DNA of 38,076 bases from Betaproteobacteria bacterium (GCA_018969885.1 JAGWXN010000003.1:1-38076), one strand, 5' to 3'. Counted from the stretch's first letter, positions 8,901-17,042 are shown. The notes: generated from the letters alone by a model not told the origin. Translations and numbers: made by a program.

Positions 8901-9691
8901 GACGACGTTTCCGCGGGCGGGGAGGCCTCGGCCGATTGGCTCGCAGACGATGGGCGAACCCTGTGCGGATCGGTACGCGTCCCCAGTGCCAGGCTGCGGT
9001 TGAAAAGCGGCTCGAGCGAGCGGTCGTGGCTCACGAACACCAGGGCGCTGCCCGCGTCCTGGCAGGCGGCCAACAGCCGTGCCATGAACTCGTCTCGCCG
9101 ATCAGCATCGAGTGCTGAAGTGGGCTCATCGGCGAGCACCAGCTCGGGCGCACCGATCAGCGCCCGCGCTGCCGCCACGCGTTGTTGTTCGCCCACCGAC
9201 AGCGTGCCCGCTGGTTGACGCCAGAGATCTGGGGCGAGATCGAGCGCAGCGAGCCAGCTGCTCGCGTCGTGCTCGACCGACCCCGAGCGAGTTGCCGCGC
9301 GCGCCGCGCGCCGCGCCGAAAATCGGCAGGGCAGGCACACGTTATCGAGCACCGGCAACCAGCTGAGCAGATTGAACTGTTGGAAAAGATAACCGACGTG
9401 ATCGCCACGTCGGCGGTCGCGTGCTGAGCTGCCGAGCGAGCGCCAGTCGGTGCCAAGGAGCAGCACCGATCCTTGCTCCGCCAGCAGTACGCCGGCAAGT
9501 AATGACAGGAGTGTGCTCTTGCCACCGCCGCTTGGCCCGTAAACAAAAAGGCGCTCGCCCGCGCCCACGCTCAGATGGTTCACCGCCAGCGCCGTGCGGG
9601 TCTGTCCCCGGTACCGGAAGATGAGATCGTTCACTTCGGCGATCGCGTGCTCAGCCGATTGAACTGACGGGTGATCGGAGCGGGCCGACAT
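8897..9691 (-). CDS. ABC transporter ATP-binding protein, LolD/MacB type
   Basis: A 264-residue ATPase with Walker A GPSGGGKST (about 52-60), a Q-loop at LFQQFNLL, the signature LSVGEQQR, Walker B LVLADEPTSALD and the H-loop histidine in VFVSHDRS. The style is that of LolD/MacB ATPases, which pair with FtsX-type permeases, and the next gene encodes one. The ATG at 9691 is chosen because the family core starts soon after. An upstream in-frame start at 9898 would force a 69-residue extension overlapping the zrgA-like gene and looks wrong. There is no clear Shine-Dalgarno. It lies 43 bases downstream of the zrgA-like gene and overlaps the permease gene by four bases. Confidence 0.88.
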   Translation of the reverse strand: MSARSDHPSVQSAEHAIAEVNDLIFRYRGQTRTALAVNHLSVGAGERLFVYGPSGGGKSTLLSLLAGVLLAEQGSVLLLGTDWRSLGSSARDRRRGDHVGYLFQQFNLLSWLPVLDNVCLPCRFSARRAARAATRSGSVEHDASSWLAALDLAPDLWRQPAGTLSVGEQQRVAAARALIGAPELVLADEPTSALDADRRDEFMARLLAACQDAGSALVFVSHDRSLEPLFNRSLALGTRTDPHRVRPSSASQSAEASPPAETSS

Positions 9692-9734
9692 ATTGAGCGC
9701 TTTGCGTGCGGAGGGCAGGCTGGGCGCGGGGCAC

Positions 9735-10358
9735 TCAGCGAGCAAGCTCGAATACCTTGCGGTTGCGCTGCAAGGTACGCGCCTGGGTGCCGCCGGGCCC
9801 TGCGAAGCGCACTTCGATGCGGCGCAGTCGGCTGAGAATATCGAAAAGGCCGACCTCGAGCATGCCCAAACGAGCGGGGCGCTCGCAATCAAACGCATGC
9901 GTCACCAGAAGATCGAGATGGGTGTCATCGCTGGGGAGTCCGCTCGTCGCCGTGGCGGGTTCGGCGGAACCTGACCAGCGAAGCGCCTGCGCGGCGGGTT
10001 TGCAGCCCGCGTCCGGCGTCGGGCGAAAAACGCCGGTTGCAAGGAGCGCATCGAGCGCGCGCTGCAGGCGAGCCCGCTCATCGTCGGAGCGCGGCGCTCG
10101 TTCAAAGCCAGTGAGGGTCTCCATCGGTAGCTCCGCCTCGATGGTAAGGCGAGCGCCCTCAAGCGTGAGGTCAAGCCGCGCCTGTCCGTGCACATGTCCA
10201 TGCCCTCCCGGCGCGCTCAGGGCAGGCACAGCCGGCGCGAGGGCGAATAACGCGATCAGCAGGCCGTGGCGCAGGCGCGAAGCCACCTGCGTACACAGGT
10301 CGACGGCGCTCCGGCGGGTGCTATCCGGTCTGTTGGCGGGTGGAGGGAAACGTGTCAT
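9735..10358 (-). CDS. zrgA: ZrgA-like periplasmic protein (DUF2796), putative zinc-binding
   Basis: A secreted protein of about 207 residues from ATG 10358. A signal peptide core, LLIALFALAPAVPALSA, is followed directly by a His-rich mature start, GGHGHVHGQ, and by ARLDLTLEG, hallmarks of DUF2796/ZrgA. Later the conserved HAFDCERP carries a His and a Cys, and the C-terminus has VFELAR. In Vibrio cholerae (ZrgA) and P. aeruginosa (PA4063), members belong to zinc-starvation operons. The start is uncertain. ATG 10370, ATG 10358 and an internal GTG at 10286 are possible; the last gives the most conventional signal peptide. No clear Zur operator was found in the 10371-10489 spacer, so zinc control is inferred only from homology. 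Confidence 0.82.
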   Translation of the reverse strand: MTRFPPPANRPDSTRRSAVDLCTQVASRLRHGLLIALFALAPAVPALSAPGGHGHVHGQARLDLTLEGARLTIEAELPMETLTGFERAPRSDDERARLQRALDALLATGVFRPTPDAGCKPAAQALRWSGSAEPATATSGLPSDDTHLDLLVTHAFDCERPARLGMLEVGLFDILSRLRRIEVRFAGPGGTQARTLQRNRKVFELAR

Positions 10359-10489
10359 GAGTCCGATCATACGGCGTGTTTGCGAGGCGTGCGGGGTAAA
10401 ACCCGAAGGGTGCTGCCCGTGCGCGCCGGGGGGCTTGAGTTCCCCTCTCGCCACGGGCAGACTGGGCTACTCAAGCGCGAGGAGCTTCC

Positions 10490-12115
10490 ATGGCGAACCT
10501 GCAGCGGTACTGGGCGTTGGGTGTGGCGTTACTGGTTCTATTTGCCTCGGCGGGCGCCTACGCAGGCGGCTGGCTGCACGGCGTGGTGCCGGTCATCTGC
10601 CTGATGCTGGTGGTCCTTGGCCTTCACGACCTGCTGCAAACCCGGCACGCGGTGCTGCGCAACTACCCGATCATTGGCCACTTCCGGTTCATGTTCGAGG
10701 AAATCCGTCCCGAGATCAGGCAGTACTTCATCGAGTCCGATACCGAACGCGTTCCATTTTCGCGCGAGCAGCGGGCGATCGTCTATCAGCGCGCAAAAGG
10801 GGTGCTCGACAAACGCCCCTTCGGCAGCAAGCTCGACCCGTATCGGGACGGATATGAATGGATTCACCATTCGGTGCTGCCCTCCACGATTGAGTCCTCG
10901 GATTTCCGCGTCACCATCGGCGCCACGCGTGAGCAGCCCTACAGTGCCTCGGTGTTCAACATCTCGGCGATGAGCTTCGGTGCGCTGTCGGCCAATGCCA
11001 TTCTCGCGCTCAACCGGGGCGCAAAGATGGGCGGCTTCGCACATGACACGGGCGAAGGCTCGATTTCGCGCTATCACCGCGAGCCGGAAGGTGACCTGAT
11101 CTGGGAGATCGGCTCAGGATATTTCGGTGCTCGCAAGCCTGACGGCGGGTTCAGCGACGAGCGCTTTGCCGAGAACGCCTGTCATCCACAGGTGAAGATG
11201 GTCGAACTCAAGCTTTCGCAGGGCGCCAAGCCCGGCCATGGTGGGGTGCTGCCCGCGCCCAAGGTCACCCCTGAAATTGCTCAGGCGCGCGGAGTGGAGC
11301 CGTGGGTGACGGTGGAGTCGCCTGCGCGCCACTCGGTGTTTTCAACCCCGATCGAGATGCTCGCCTTCATTGAACGAATGCGCAGACTCTCGCGCGGCAA
11401 GCCCACTGGATTCAAGCTCGCGGTCGGTCACCCCTGGGAACTCTTTGCCATCGTGAAGGCAATGCTTGAGACCGGCATCACGCCCGATTTCATCGTGGTC
11501 GATGGCAAGGAGGGCGGCACCGGTGCAGCGCCGGCCGAGTTCATGGATCGGGCCGGCATGCCGATGCATGATGGGCTTCTTCTGGTTCACAACACCTTGG
11601 TGGCGTGTGGCCTGCGCTCACAGATCCGCCTGGGCGCGGCAGGCCAGATCATCACAGCGTTCGATATTGCCCGCACGCTTGCGATCGGGGCCGACTGGTG
11701 CAATGCCGCGCGTGGCTTCATGTTTGCGCTCGGCTGCATCCAGTCGCTCAGCTGCCATACCGATCGCTGCCCCACCGGCGTGGCCACACAGGACCCGCTT
11801 CGCCAGCGCGCGCTGGTGGTGCCCGATAAGGCTCAACGGGTGTTCCAGTTTCATCACCACACGCTGGAAGCGCTTCGCGAACTGCTCCAGTCGGCGGGGC
11901 TGGTGCACCCGTCTCAGCTTCGCCCGCATCACATCATGCGGCGAATCGGACAGGACGATAGTCGGCCCTTGTCTGAGGTGCATCCCTTCCTGCCGGAAGG
12001 CGCGCTCCTGGTACCTGGTGGGGCGGCCGACTGTGGTCCCGTTTACCGGGCCTGGTGGGACCGTGCCCGCCCCGACAGCTTCCATCCCCTGCCGGCCTCT
12101 AGGCTCGCTGCCTGA
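10490..12115 (+). CDS. Membrane-anchored FMN/Fe-S protein of the glutamate synthase (GltB) family
   Basis: The 541-residue protein starts with two hydrophobic segments (about 8-28 and 30-48), then a conserved linker with NYPIIGHFRFMFEEIRPEIRQYF. From about 140 to 470 it has a GltS FMN-binding barrel: ISAMSFGALS, KPGHGGVLP, VDGKEGGTGAAP, and the 3Fe-4S motif C416-x5-C422-x4-C427 in the GCIQSLSC...RCPTG stretch. It lacks the amidotransferase domain, so it cannot make glutamate from glutamine alone. Stand-alone GltS-like proteins are commonly annotated as FMN-binding glutamate synthase family; their true reaction is unclear. GGAG at 10481-10484 supports the ATG at 10490. The gene after it, 47 bases on, encodes a flavodoxin-like protein that could be a redox partner (inference). 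Confidence 0.88.
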   Translation: MANLQRYWALGVALLVLFASAGAYAGGWLHGVVPVICLMLVVLGLHDLLQTRHAVLRNYPIIGHFRFMFEEIRPEIRQYFIESDTERVPFSREQRAIVYQRAKGVLDKRPFGSKLDPYRDGYEWIHHSVLPSTIESSDFRVTIGATREQPYSASVFNISAMSFGALSANAILALNRGAKMGGFAHDTGEGSISRYHREPEGDLIWEIGSGYFGARKPDGGFSDERFAENACHPQVKMVELKLSQGAKPGHGGVLPAPKVTPEIAQARGVEPWVTVESPARHSVFSTPIEMLAFIERMRRLSRGKPTGFKLAVGHPWELFAIVKAMLETGITPDFIVVDGKEGGTGAAPAEFMDRAGMPMHDGLLLVHNTLVACGLRSQIRLGAAGQIITAFDIARTLAIGADWCNAARGFMFALGCIQSLSCHTDRCPTGVATQDPLRQRALVVPDKAQRVFQFHHHTLEALRELLQSAGLVHPSQLRPHHIMRRIGQDDSRPLSEVHPFLPEGALLVPGGAADCGPVYRAWWDRARPDSFHPLPASRLAA

Positions 12116-12162
12116 GCGGTGCGCGCGACGCGGCGCAGTCGACGGGCAGCAGACCTGACCTT

Positions 12163-12657
12163 GTGCGAACGCTTCTGATTGTCTGGTGGTCCATGACCGG
12201 CGCGGCGCGTGCGCTTGCGCAAGCGGCGGCGGCTGCGGCGGCTGCCGCCGAACCGGAACTCACTGTACGCATGATTCGCTGTGATGAGGCGAATGCTGAC
12301 GACCTGTGCGAAGCAGATGCGATCCTCATCGTCTGCCCGGAGATGCTGGGCAGCGCGGCGGGCATGATGAAAGACTTCTTCGATCGCACCTACTATCCGG
12401 CACTCGGTCGCCTCTCAGGGCGACCGTATGCGCTCATCGTGAGTGCCGGGTCAGACGGCGAAGGTGCGGTTCGTCAGATTGAGCGGATCGCGAGCGGCTG
12501 GCGGCTGCGGGCGATAGCCCCCGCCCGTATCGTCTGCACGCACGCACAGACACCCGAGGCAATACTCGCCGATAAGCGCCTCCCCGAGTCAGCGCTTGAA
12601 GGCGCCCGCGAACTCGGGGCTACGCTCGCCGGTGGGCTCGCGCTCGGGCTCTGGTGA
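12163..12657 (+). CDS. Flavodoxin-like protein with polyalanine tract
   Basis: A 164-residue protein with a flavodoxin/FMN reductase fold. Beta-1 is followed by a WWSMTGAARALA phosphate-binding loop resembling the S-x-T-G-x-T loop of flavodoxins. Later come an ILIVCPEMLGSAAGMMKDFFDRTYYP segment typical of the NADPH-dependent FMN reductase/flavodoxin group, and a YALIVSAGSDGEGA loop. Helix alpha-1 contains nine consecutive alanines encoded at 12223-12249 by a GCN repeat. The start is GTG 12163. It probably shares a transcript with the GltS-like gene 47 bases upstream. Its last 69 bases overlap the convergent small membrane-protein gene. The flavin fold is fairly certain; its partner and reaction are not. 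Confidence 0.78.
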   Translation: MRTLLIVWWSMTGAARALAQAAAAAAAAAEPELTVRMIRCDEANADDLCEADAILIVCPEMLGSAAGMMKDFFDRTYYPALGRLSGRPYALIVSAGSDGEGAVRQIERIASGWRLRAIAPARIVCTHAQTPEAILADKRLPESALEGARELGATLAGGLALGLW

Positions 12658-12978
12658 GGCGGCGGTTGCCGAGACCGAACTCAATGTTGCGCTGTGGCGA
12701 GATTGCACCGGCGGCGATGCCGCGTGCGCGGGCTGCGCCTGCGGTGTGTGCCCCGCGCGCCCCCTTTGCTGCATGCGCCTCGCGTACGGTGCGCGCTGGC
12801 GATCGCGGCATCCTGCCCATGCGAGCACGGGCCAGAGCGCCGCGCTGAGCGCAAACGGCCAGTGCCCGTCGCTACCTGAACCCGCCGCAAGCCACCCGCC
12901 CCAGAGCGCGGTCAGCCCGATCAAGGCGAGTGCGAGGGCAAGGGGGAGCAGGCGACTGAAAGGCATCTCTCTTGGCAT
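12589..12978 (-). CDS. Small hypothetical inner-membrane protein
   Basis: I do not recognise a family. The 129-residue product has two hydrophobic segments near the N-terminus (about 10-30 and 38-56, joined by a short Gly/Ser-rich loop), then an Arg/Gln/Ala-rich, probably cytoplasmic and disordered tail of about 70 residues. A perfect AGGAGG at 12983-12988 (minus strand) lies four bases from the ATG, and the codons mostly end in G or C, both in favour of a real gene. It overlaps the 3' end of the convergent flavodoxin-like gene by 69 bases. The N-terminal two-helix part resembles small DUF2069-type proteins only in general character. Confidence 0.55.
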   Translation of the reverse strand: MPREMPFSRLLPLALALALIGLTALWGGWLAAGSGSDGHWPFALSAALWPVLAWAGCRDRQRAPYARRMQQRGRAGHTPQAQPAHAASPPVQSRHSATLSSVSATAASPEPEREPTGERSPEFAGAFKR

Positions 12979-12982
12979 AGAA

Positions 12983-12988
12983 CCTCCT
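12983..12988 (-). promoter_or_regulatory. Strong Shine-Dalgarno for the small membrane protein
   Basis: Minus-strand AGGAGG, complement of CCTCCT at 12983-12988, sits four bases upstream of the ATG at 12978. It is among the best ribosome sites in the window. It is the main evidence that the minus-strand frame here, rather than the overlapping plus-strand frames, is translated. Confidence 0.7.
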
Positions 12989-13278
12989 GGGGACGGCGGG
13001 AAGGGGCGATGGCTACCGAAGGCGCTGTGGACGGGCGCTCCGGCTCGAGCGCCGAATCATTAACCGGCGCGGGTGCGCGGCGCGACCGCGGCGAGGGCCG
13101 GTAGCAGCACGCGATACCGGTACGGCCAGCGGTTGACACCAACCCGGGCGGTGCAGCGATGCGGCACGCGTGCTACGCTCGGATTCACGGTCGTGTCAGC
13201 CGCGACCGCGCGTTCTTCGGGCAGTCTGGTTGCTCATCGTCGTCGGGCTGCCGTCACCGCATTTCTGATACGAACAAC

Positions 13279-13285
13279 GGAGGGG
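13279..13285 (+). promoter_or_regulatory. Ribosome binding site selecting the GTG start of the TRAP binding protein
   Basis: GGAGGGG at 13279-13285 lies four bases before GTG 13290. It fixes this GTG as the start and gives a textbook signal peptide (basic residues, hydrophobic core, ASA cleavage site). Confidence 0.7.
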
Positions 13286-13289
13286 TCCT

Positions 13290-14315
13290 GTGAAATTCCG
13301 CGCACTTTGCATCGCCCTGCTGGCGGCCGCCGGCATCCACACCACCGCGTCGGCCCAGTCGGTCACGCTCAGTTTTTCTGCCTGGGTGCCGCCCTCGCAC
13401 ATGCTGGTTCGCGACGGCATGATGCCCTGGATGCAGGAAGTCGAAAAAGTGACCGAAGGCCGGGTGAAGATGCGCCTGCTGCCTAAGGCTGCGGCGAATG
13501 CCGTCAACCATCTCGATGCAGTGGCCGAGGGCCTTGCCGACGTGGCCTTCATTTCACACAGTTATACGCCAGCACGGTTTCCGATGACGCGGATCGGCGT
13601 ACTGCCGTTCGCGGGTGATAGCGCCGAGGTGGCGTCGGTTGCGCTCTGGCGCATCTACGACAAGCACTTCGCCAAGTTGAATGAGCACAAGGGCGTGAAG
13701 CTGGTCACCATCTACACGCACGGCGCGGGGGTGTTCTGGAACGCCAAACGGCCGATCCGCACCGTGGAAGATTTCGCTGGCCTGAAAATTCGGGTGGGCG
13801 GTGGAATCGCCGCTGATGTGGCCAACGCGCTGGGTGCCATCGCGGTGTCCAAGCCCGCCCCTGAGTCCTATGAGCTACTCTCGACCGGCGTGGTCGATGG
13901 CGTGATGTTCCCCGGCGAGAGCATCGTGTCCTTCAAGCTCGACAAGATCGTGAAATTCGCAACCGCTTTTCCGGGCGGTCTTTACTCCGACAGCCACGCG
14001 GTCATCATGAACGAAGCGGCCTGGAAAAAAATCTCCAAAGCCGATCAGGATGCGATCAACCGCATTTCGGGCGAAGCCATGGCACGGGCGGTTGGCAAGG
14101 CCTGGGACAAGAATGCTGGTGCGGGCTTTGACGCCTTCAAGGCCGCCGGTGGCCAGATCATCGCAGCCGACGCCGCGCTGGTGAAGGCGGTGGCCGACCG
14201 CACGGCCCGCTTCGAGCAGGAGTGGGTCAAGGCGGTCAATGAGAAAGGCATGAATGGCGCTGCGATCGTGACCGAATACCGCGCCGAACTGACGAAGGTA
14301 GCCGCGGGGCAGTAA
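13290..14315 (+). CDS. dctP: TRAP transporter substrate-binding protein, DctP family
   Basis: A 341-residue periplasmic binding protein. The signal peptide MKFRALCIALLAAAGIHTTA ends near ASA-QS, and the mature protein starts with VTLSFSAWVPPSHML. The DctP fold is shown by GLADVAFISHSYTPARFP, and by LKIRVGGG, where the Arg of the carboxylate-binding site is expected, followed by YELLSTGVVDGVMFPGES. It would capture an organic or sugar acid for the DctQ-DctM permease encoded at 17043-18922. The gene is separated from dctQM by two minus-strand enzyme genes, unlike the usual contiguous dctPQM. The neighbourhood (dehydratase, 3-HIBADH-like enzyme, DenD-like dehydrogenase) suggests a short acid sugar such as a tetronate; this is inference. 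Confidence 0.9.
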   Translation: MKFRALCIALLAAAGIHTTASAQSVTLSFSAWVPPSHMLVRDGMMPWMQEVEKVTEGRVKMRLLPKAAANAVNHLDAVAEGLADVAFISHSYTPARFPMTRIGVLPFAGDSAEVASVALWRIYDKHFAKLNEHKGVKLVTIYTHGAGVFWNAKRPIRTVEDFAGLKIRVGGGIAADVANALGAIAVSKPAPESYELLSTGVVDGVMFPGESIVSFKLDKIVKFATAFPGGLYSDSHAVIMNEAAWKKISKADQDAINRISGEAMARAVGKAWDKNAGAGFDAFKAAGGQIIAADAALVKAVADRTARFEQEWVKAVNEKGMNGAAIVTEYRAELTKVAAGQ

Positions 14316-14344
14316 CCTGCCACGAGCGGTCTACCGGGCGCGGT

Positions 14345-15214
14345 TCAACGACGCTGGTAGAGCGTCACGATCCTGGAGGGGTCGGCTGCGCCCAGCCCGC
14401 AGGCCTGCAGTTGCCGGAACAGCTCCGTCACTGCGCCAGCGACTGGCATCGGAACGCCTGCCGCACGGGCGGCGGCAAGTGCCGTATCCAGGTCTTTCAG
14501 CATGGTGTCGGAGGCGCCGATGGGTTCCACGTCATCGGCGAGCATTCGCGGCGCAAACACCTGCAGGGGTTTTGAATCCGCCCAGCCGCCGGCCAGCGCC
14601 TCGGGAAGTCGCGCTGCGTCAACCCCACTTGCCCGGGCGAGCCGCACGGCTTCGTTGACGGCCACAATGCTCGCCGCAACGATCACCTGATTGCAGAGCT
14701 TGGTGGCTTGGCCCGCCCCGCTATCGCCCATTCGCGTGACCTGCGCTGAATACGCGGCCAGCACGGGTCGGATCTGCTCGATTGCATCAACGGCGCCGCC
14801 GCACATGACAGCGAGCTCGCCGCGAGCGGCGCCCGCGACACCGCCCGATACCGGGGCATCGATCCAGCGGCTGCCGGTCGCATCCTTCAAGCGGGAAGCG
14901 AACGTCCGGGTCGCCTGTGGGTCGATGCTGCTGTGATCGACCAGAATAGGGGGCGGTGAGCTTGCCCGGGTCACCCCATTTGGGCTGAACACCACCGACT
15001 CAACCGCCTGCGCATCGGTAAGGCAGAGGATCACCGCGGACGTGCCTTCGACCGCCTCCGCAGGATGTTCCGCCCACAGCGCGCCCTCGGCGAGGAGTGG
15101 CAAGGCGCGACTGCGGGTACGGTTCCACACTCGGACCGTATGCCCCGCCGCGAGCAGGCGACGGATCATGGGCGTGGCGATCAGGCCCGTGCCGAGAAAG
15201 GCGAGCGCAGTCAT
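14345..15214 (-). CDS. 3-hydroxyisobutyrate dehydrogenase family NAD(P)-dependent oxidoreductase
   Basis: A 289-residue beta-hydroxyacid dehydrogenase. The N-terminal Rossmann fold starts with FLGTGLIATPM, a variant of the usual GLGxMG, followed by VWNRT, which hints at NADP preference. The substrate loop DAPVSGGVAGA lies at about 123-133, and the catalytic Lys at GAGQATKLCNQ near residue 175. The family includes GarR, LtnD (L-threonate dehydrogenase) and HIBADH; motifs alone do not separate them. Its ATG overlaps the stop of the IlvD-like gene (ATGA), so the two are translationally coupled and likely act in one pathway. It is convergent with dctP, whose stop is 29 bases away. Confidence 0.87.
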   Translation of the reverse strand: MTALAFLGTGLIATPMIRRLLAAGHTVRVWNRTRSRALPLLAEGALWAEHPAEAVEGTSAVILCLTDAQAVESVVFSPNGVTRASSPPPILVDHSSIDPQATRTFASRLKDATGSRWIDAPVSGGVAGAARGELAVMCGGAVDAIEQIRPVLAAYSAQVTRMGDSGAGQATKLCNQVIVAASIVAVNEAVRLARASGVDAARLPEALAGGWADSKPLQVFAPRMLADDVEPIGASDTMLKDLDTALAAARAAGVPMPVAGAVTELFRQLQACGLGAADPSRIVTLYQRR

Positions 15215-16920
15215 TCGAGCGGCCAGTCCAGATTGCCGCTGTGCGTGACAGCGCCGAGGTGGGCGGGGCCGACGAGGGCCGCATATTTTTCGAGCGCGCC
15301 CGCCAGCCGGACCGGGCGCGCGGGTGCCCAGGCTGCGCGCCGGCGGGTGAGCTCTTCCTCGCTGATCAGCACGTCAATGCGCCGTGCCTCGCAGTCGATC
15401 AGGATTGGATCGCCATCGACAAGTAGCGCAATCGGACCCCCTCGCGCGGCCTCAGGACTGGCGTAGCCAATGCATAGCCCTCGTGTTGCGCCCGAGAAGC
15501 GACCGTCGGTGAGAAGCGCCACGGATTCGCCCATACCCTGTCCGTAGATCAACGCGGTCGTGCCCAGCATTTCGCGCATGCCGGGGCCGCCGCGCGGGCC
15601 CTCGTTTCGGATCACGAGTACATCGCCCGCCTGGTAGCGCCGTTCGCGTACGGCTGCGGTACAGGCTTCCTCGTTCTCAAAGACCCGCGCCCGGCCTTCG
15701 AACCTGAGCCGCTTCAATCCAGCGATCTTGATGAGCGCGCCGTCGGGGCAGAGGTTGCCCTTGAGCACCACGACGCCGCCAGTGGGGTGGAGAGGCGCGC
15801 TTGCCGGGCGGACCACGCTGCCATCGGCCTCAGGCGCATCCTCGCAGAGCTCGGCGAGCGTCCGGCCCTCGATCGTGGGGCAGTCCCCGTGCAGCCAGCC
15901 GCCGCGAAGCAGTTCACGCAGCACCACCCGCACGCCCCCCACCTCGTGCAGATCGCGGGCGAGGAATCGGCCGCCGGGCTGCATATCGGCGATCAGCGGA
16001 GTGCGTTGAAACACGTCGGCCACATCATCGAGCGTGAAGCGGATGCCTGCCTCGTGCGCGATCGCCGGCAAGTGCAGTCCCGCATTGGTGGACCCGCCTG
16101 TGGCGGCCACCGCTGCAGCCGCGTTTTCCAGACTCTTTCGCGTGACCAGCTCGCGCGGTAGCGGCCCGTTATTTTTCAGCAGGCGCATCACCGTCTGGCC
16201 GGCACGCCGGGCGAGCGCAATACGTTCTGAATACACCGCAGGCAACATCGCCGACCCGAGCGGGGCAAGACCGAGCACCTCTGAGACCATGGCCATGGTG
16301 TTGGCGGTGAACTGGCCCGGGCACGAGCCCAAGGTGGGCGAGCAGTCGCGCTCCAGTGCATCGAGCTCCGCAAGCGACACCGTGCCGGCGTGCAGGGCGC
16401 CCACGCGCTCGTACGCATCGACCGTGCTCACTGTTTTGCCCTGGTGCCGGCCCGGCAGCATGGCGCCTCCGTACACAAAGACCGAGGGCACGTTGAGCCG
16501 CACCATGGCCATCATGATGGCGGGCAGCGTCTTGTCGCAGCCGGCAAAGCCCACCAGCGCGTCATAAGCGTGACCGCGCACCACGAGCTCAATCGAGTCG
16601 GCGATCAGCTCTCGGGAGGCGAGGCTCATCCGCATGCCCTGATGCGCCATGGAGATACCATCCGAGACCGAAATCGAGGTGAACTCAAACGGCGTGCCAC
16701 CGGCGATTGCGACACCGGTCTTCGCGGCGTCGGCCTGTGGACGAAGCGACAGCGAGCAGGGCGTGTTCTCGCCGTGGGTGCTCATCACGCCCACGAAGGG
16801 CTTGGCGATGGCCTCATCATCGAGGCCCATGGCGCGCAGAAAAGTACGATGGGCGACCCGATCGGGCCCCTCAACGGTGGTGCGCGAGCGCAGGCGTCGC
16901 TCGGGTGCAGCGTCGGACAT
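15211..16920 (-). CDS. IlvD-type dihydroxy-acid dehydratase, probably catabolic
   Basis: A 569-residue Fe-S dehydratase with the cluster cysteines ENTPC (C55), AGCDK (C128, with Lys130) and GSCPGQ (C200). It also has canonical IlvD blocks: SDGISMAHQGMRMSL, GGSTNAGLHLPAIAHEAG, LLTDGRFSGATRG and GYASPEAARGGPIAL. It is closer to true dihydroxy-acid dehydratase than the 5165 paralogue. IlvD makes 2-oxoacids from 2,3-dihydroxy acids in Ile/Val synthesis. Here the coupled HIBADH-like gene and flanking TRAP transporter point instead to dehydrating a 2,3-dihydroxy sugar acid (inference). Start ATG 16920 has GGAG seven bases upstream; an upstream in-frame start at 17091 would run into dctQ. It is divergent from dctQM across about 120 bases. 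Confidence 0.87.
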   Translation of the reverse strand: MSDAAPERRLRSRTTVEGPDRVAHRTFLRAMGLDDEAIAKPFVGVMSTHGENTPCSLSLRPQADAAKTGVAIAGGTPFEFTSISVSDGISMAHQGMRMSLASRELIADSIELVVRGHAYDALVGFAGCDKTLPAIMMAMVRLNVPSVFVYGGAMLPGRHQGKTVSTVDAYERVGALHAGTVSLAELDALERDCSPTLGSCPGQFTANTMAMVSEVLGLAPLGSAMLPAVYSERIALARRAGQTVMRLLKNNGPLPRELVTRKSLENAAAAVAATGGSTNAGLHLPAIAHEAGIRFTLDDVADVFQRTPLIADMQPGGRFLARDLHEVGGVRVVLRELLRGGWLHGDCPTIEGRTLAELCEDAPEADGSVVRPASAPLHPTGGVVVLKGNLCPDGALIKIAGLKRLRFEGRARVFENEEACTAAVRERRYQAGDVLVIRNEGPRGGPGMREMLGTTALIYGQGMGESVALLTDGRFSGATRGLCIGYASPEAARGGPIALLVDGDPILIDCEARRIDVLISEEELTRRRAAWAPARPVRLAGALEKYAALVGPAHLGAVTHSGNLDWPLE

Positions 16921-17042
16921 GCCGGACTCCGGGAGAATGATCTGAGTCGAAAGCTTGATAGAGTAGCCGATCGCGCGCGAGGCGCAGTCGTACTTCGGTG
17001 CGCGCGGCATCATCCCCGACACAAACTTTGGGAGACTCGTGC

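Larger units (their letters stand above)
12979..13289. other. Intergenic region upstream of the TRAP substrate-binding gene
   Basis: These 311 bases hold no convincing gene. They must carry the divergent promoters of the small membrane protein and of the dctP-like gene. Visible elements are a TTGACA at 13133-13138, which has no good -10 at normal spacing, and an inverted repeat GGCGCTC (13034-13040)/GAGCGCC (13047-13053) with a six-base loop. The decamer CGCGACCGCG also occurs twice, at 13081-13090 and 13201-13210. Either repeat could be an operator for an unlinked regulator, but nothing identifies which one. Confidence 0.4.

Noticed and set aside
9706..10857. Long plus-strand open frame of 383 codons
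   Set aside because: It runs antisense through the zrgA-like gene and out of frame into the GltS-like gene. The product is Arg/Ser/Ala-rich with no motif, typical of GC-rich shadow frames.
12596..13063. Plus-strand frame of 155 codons opposite the small membrane protein
   Set aside because: No ribosome site or motif; the minus-strand frame has AGGAGG and plausible membrane helices.
13133..13179. TTGACA box with downstream TACGCT as a promoter for dctP
   Set aside because: The spacer is about 35 bases, twice the normal distance, and no better -10 lies at 16-18 bases.
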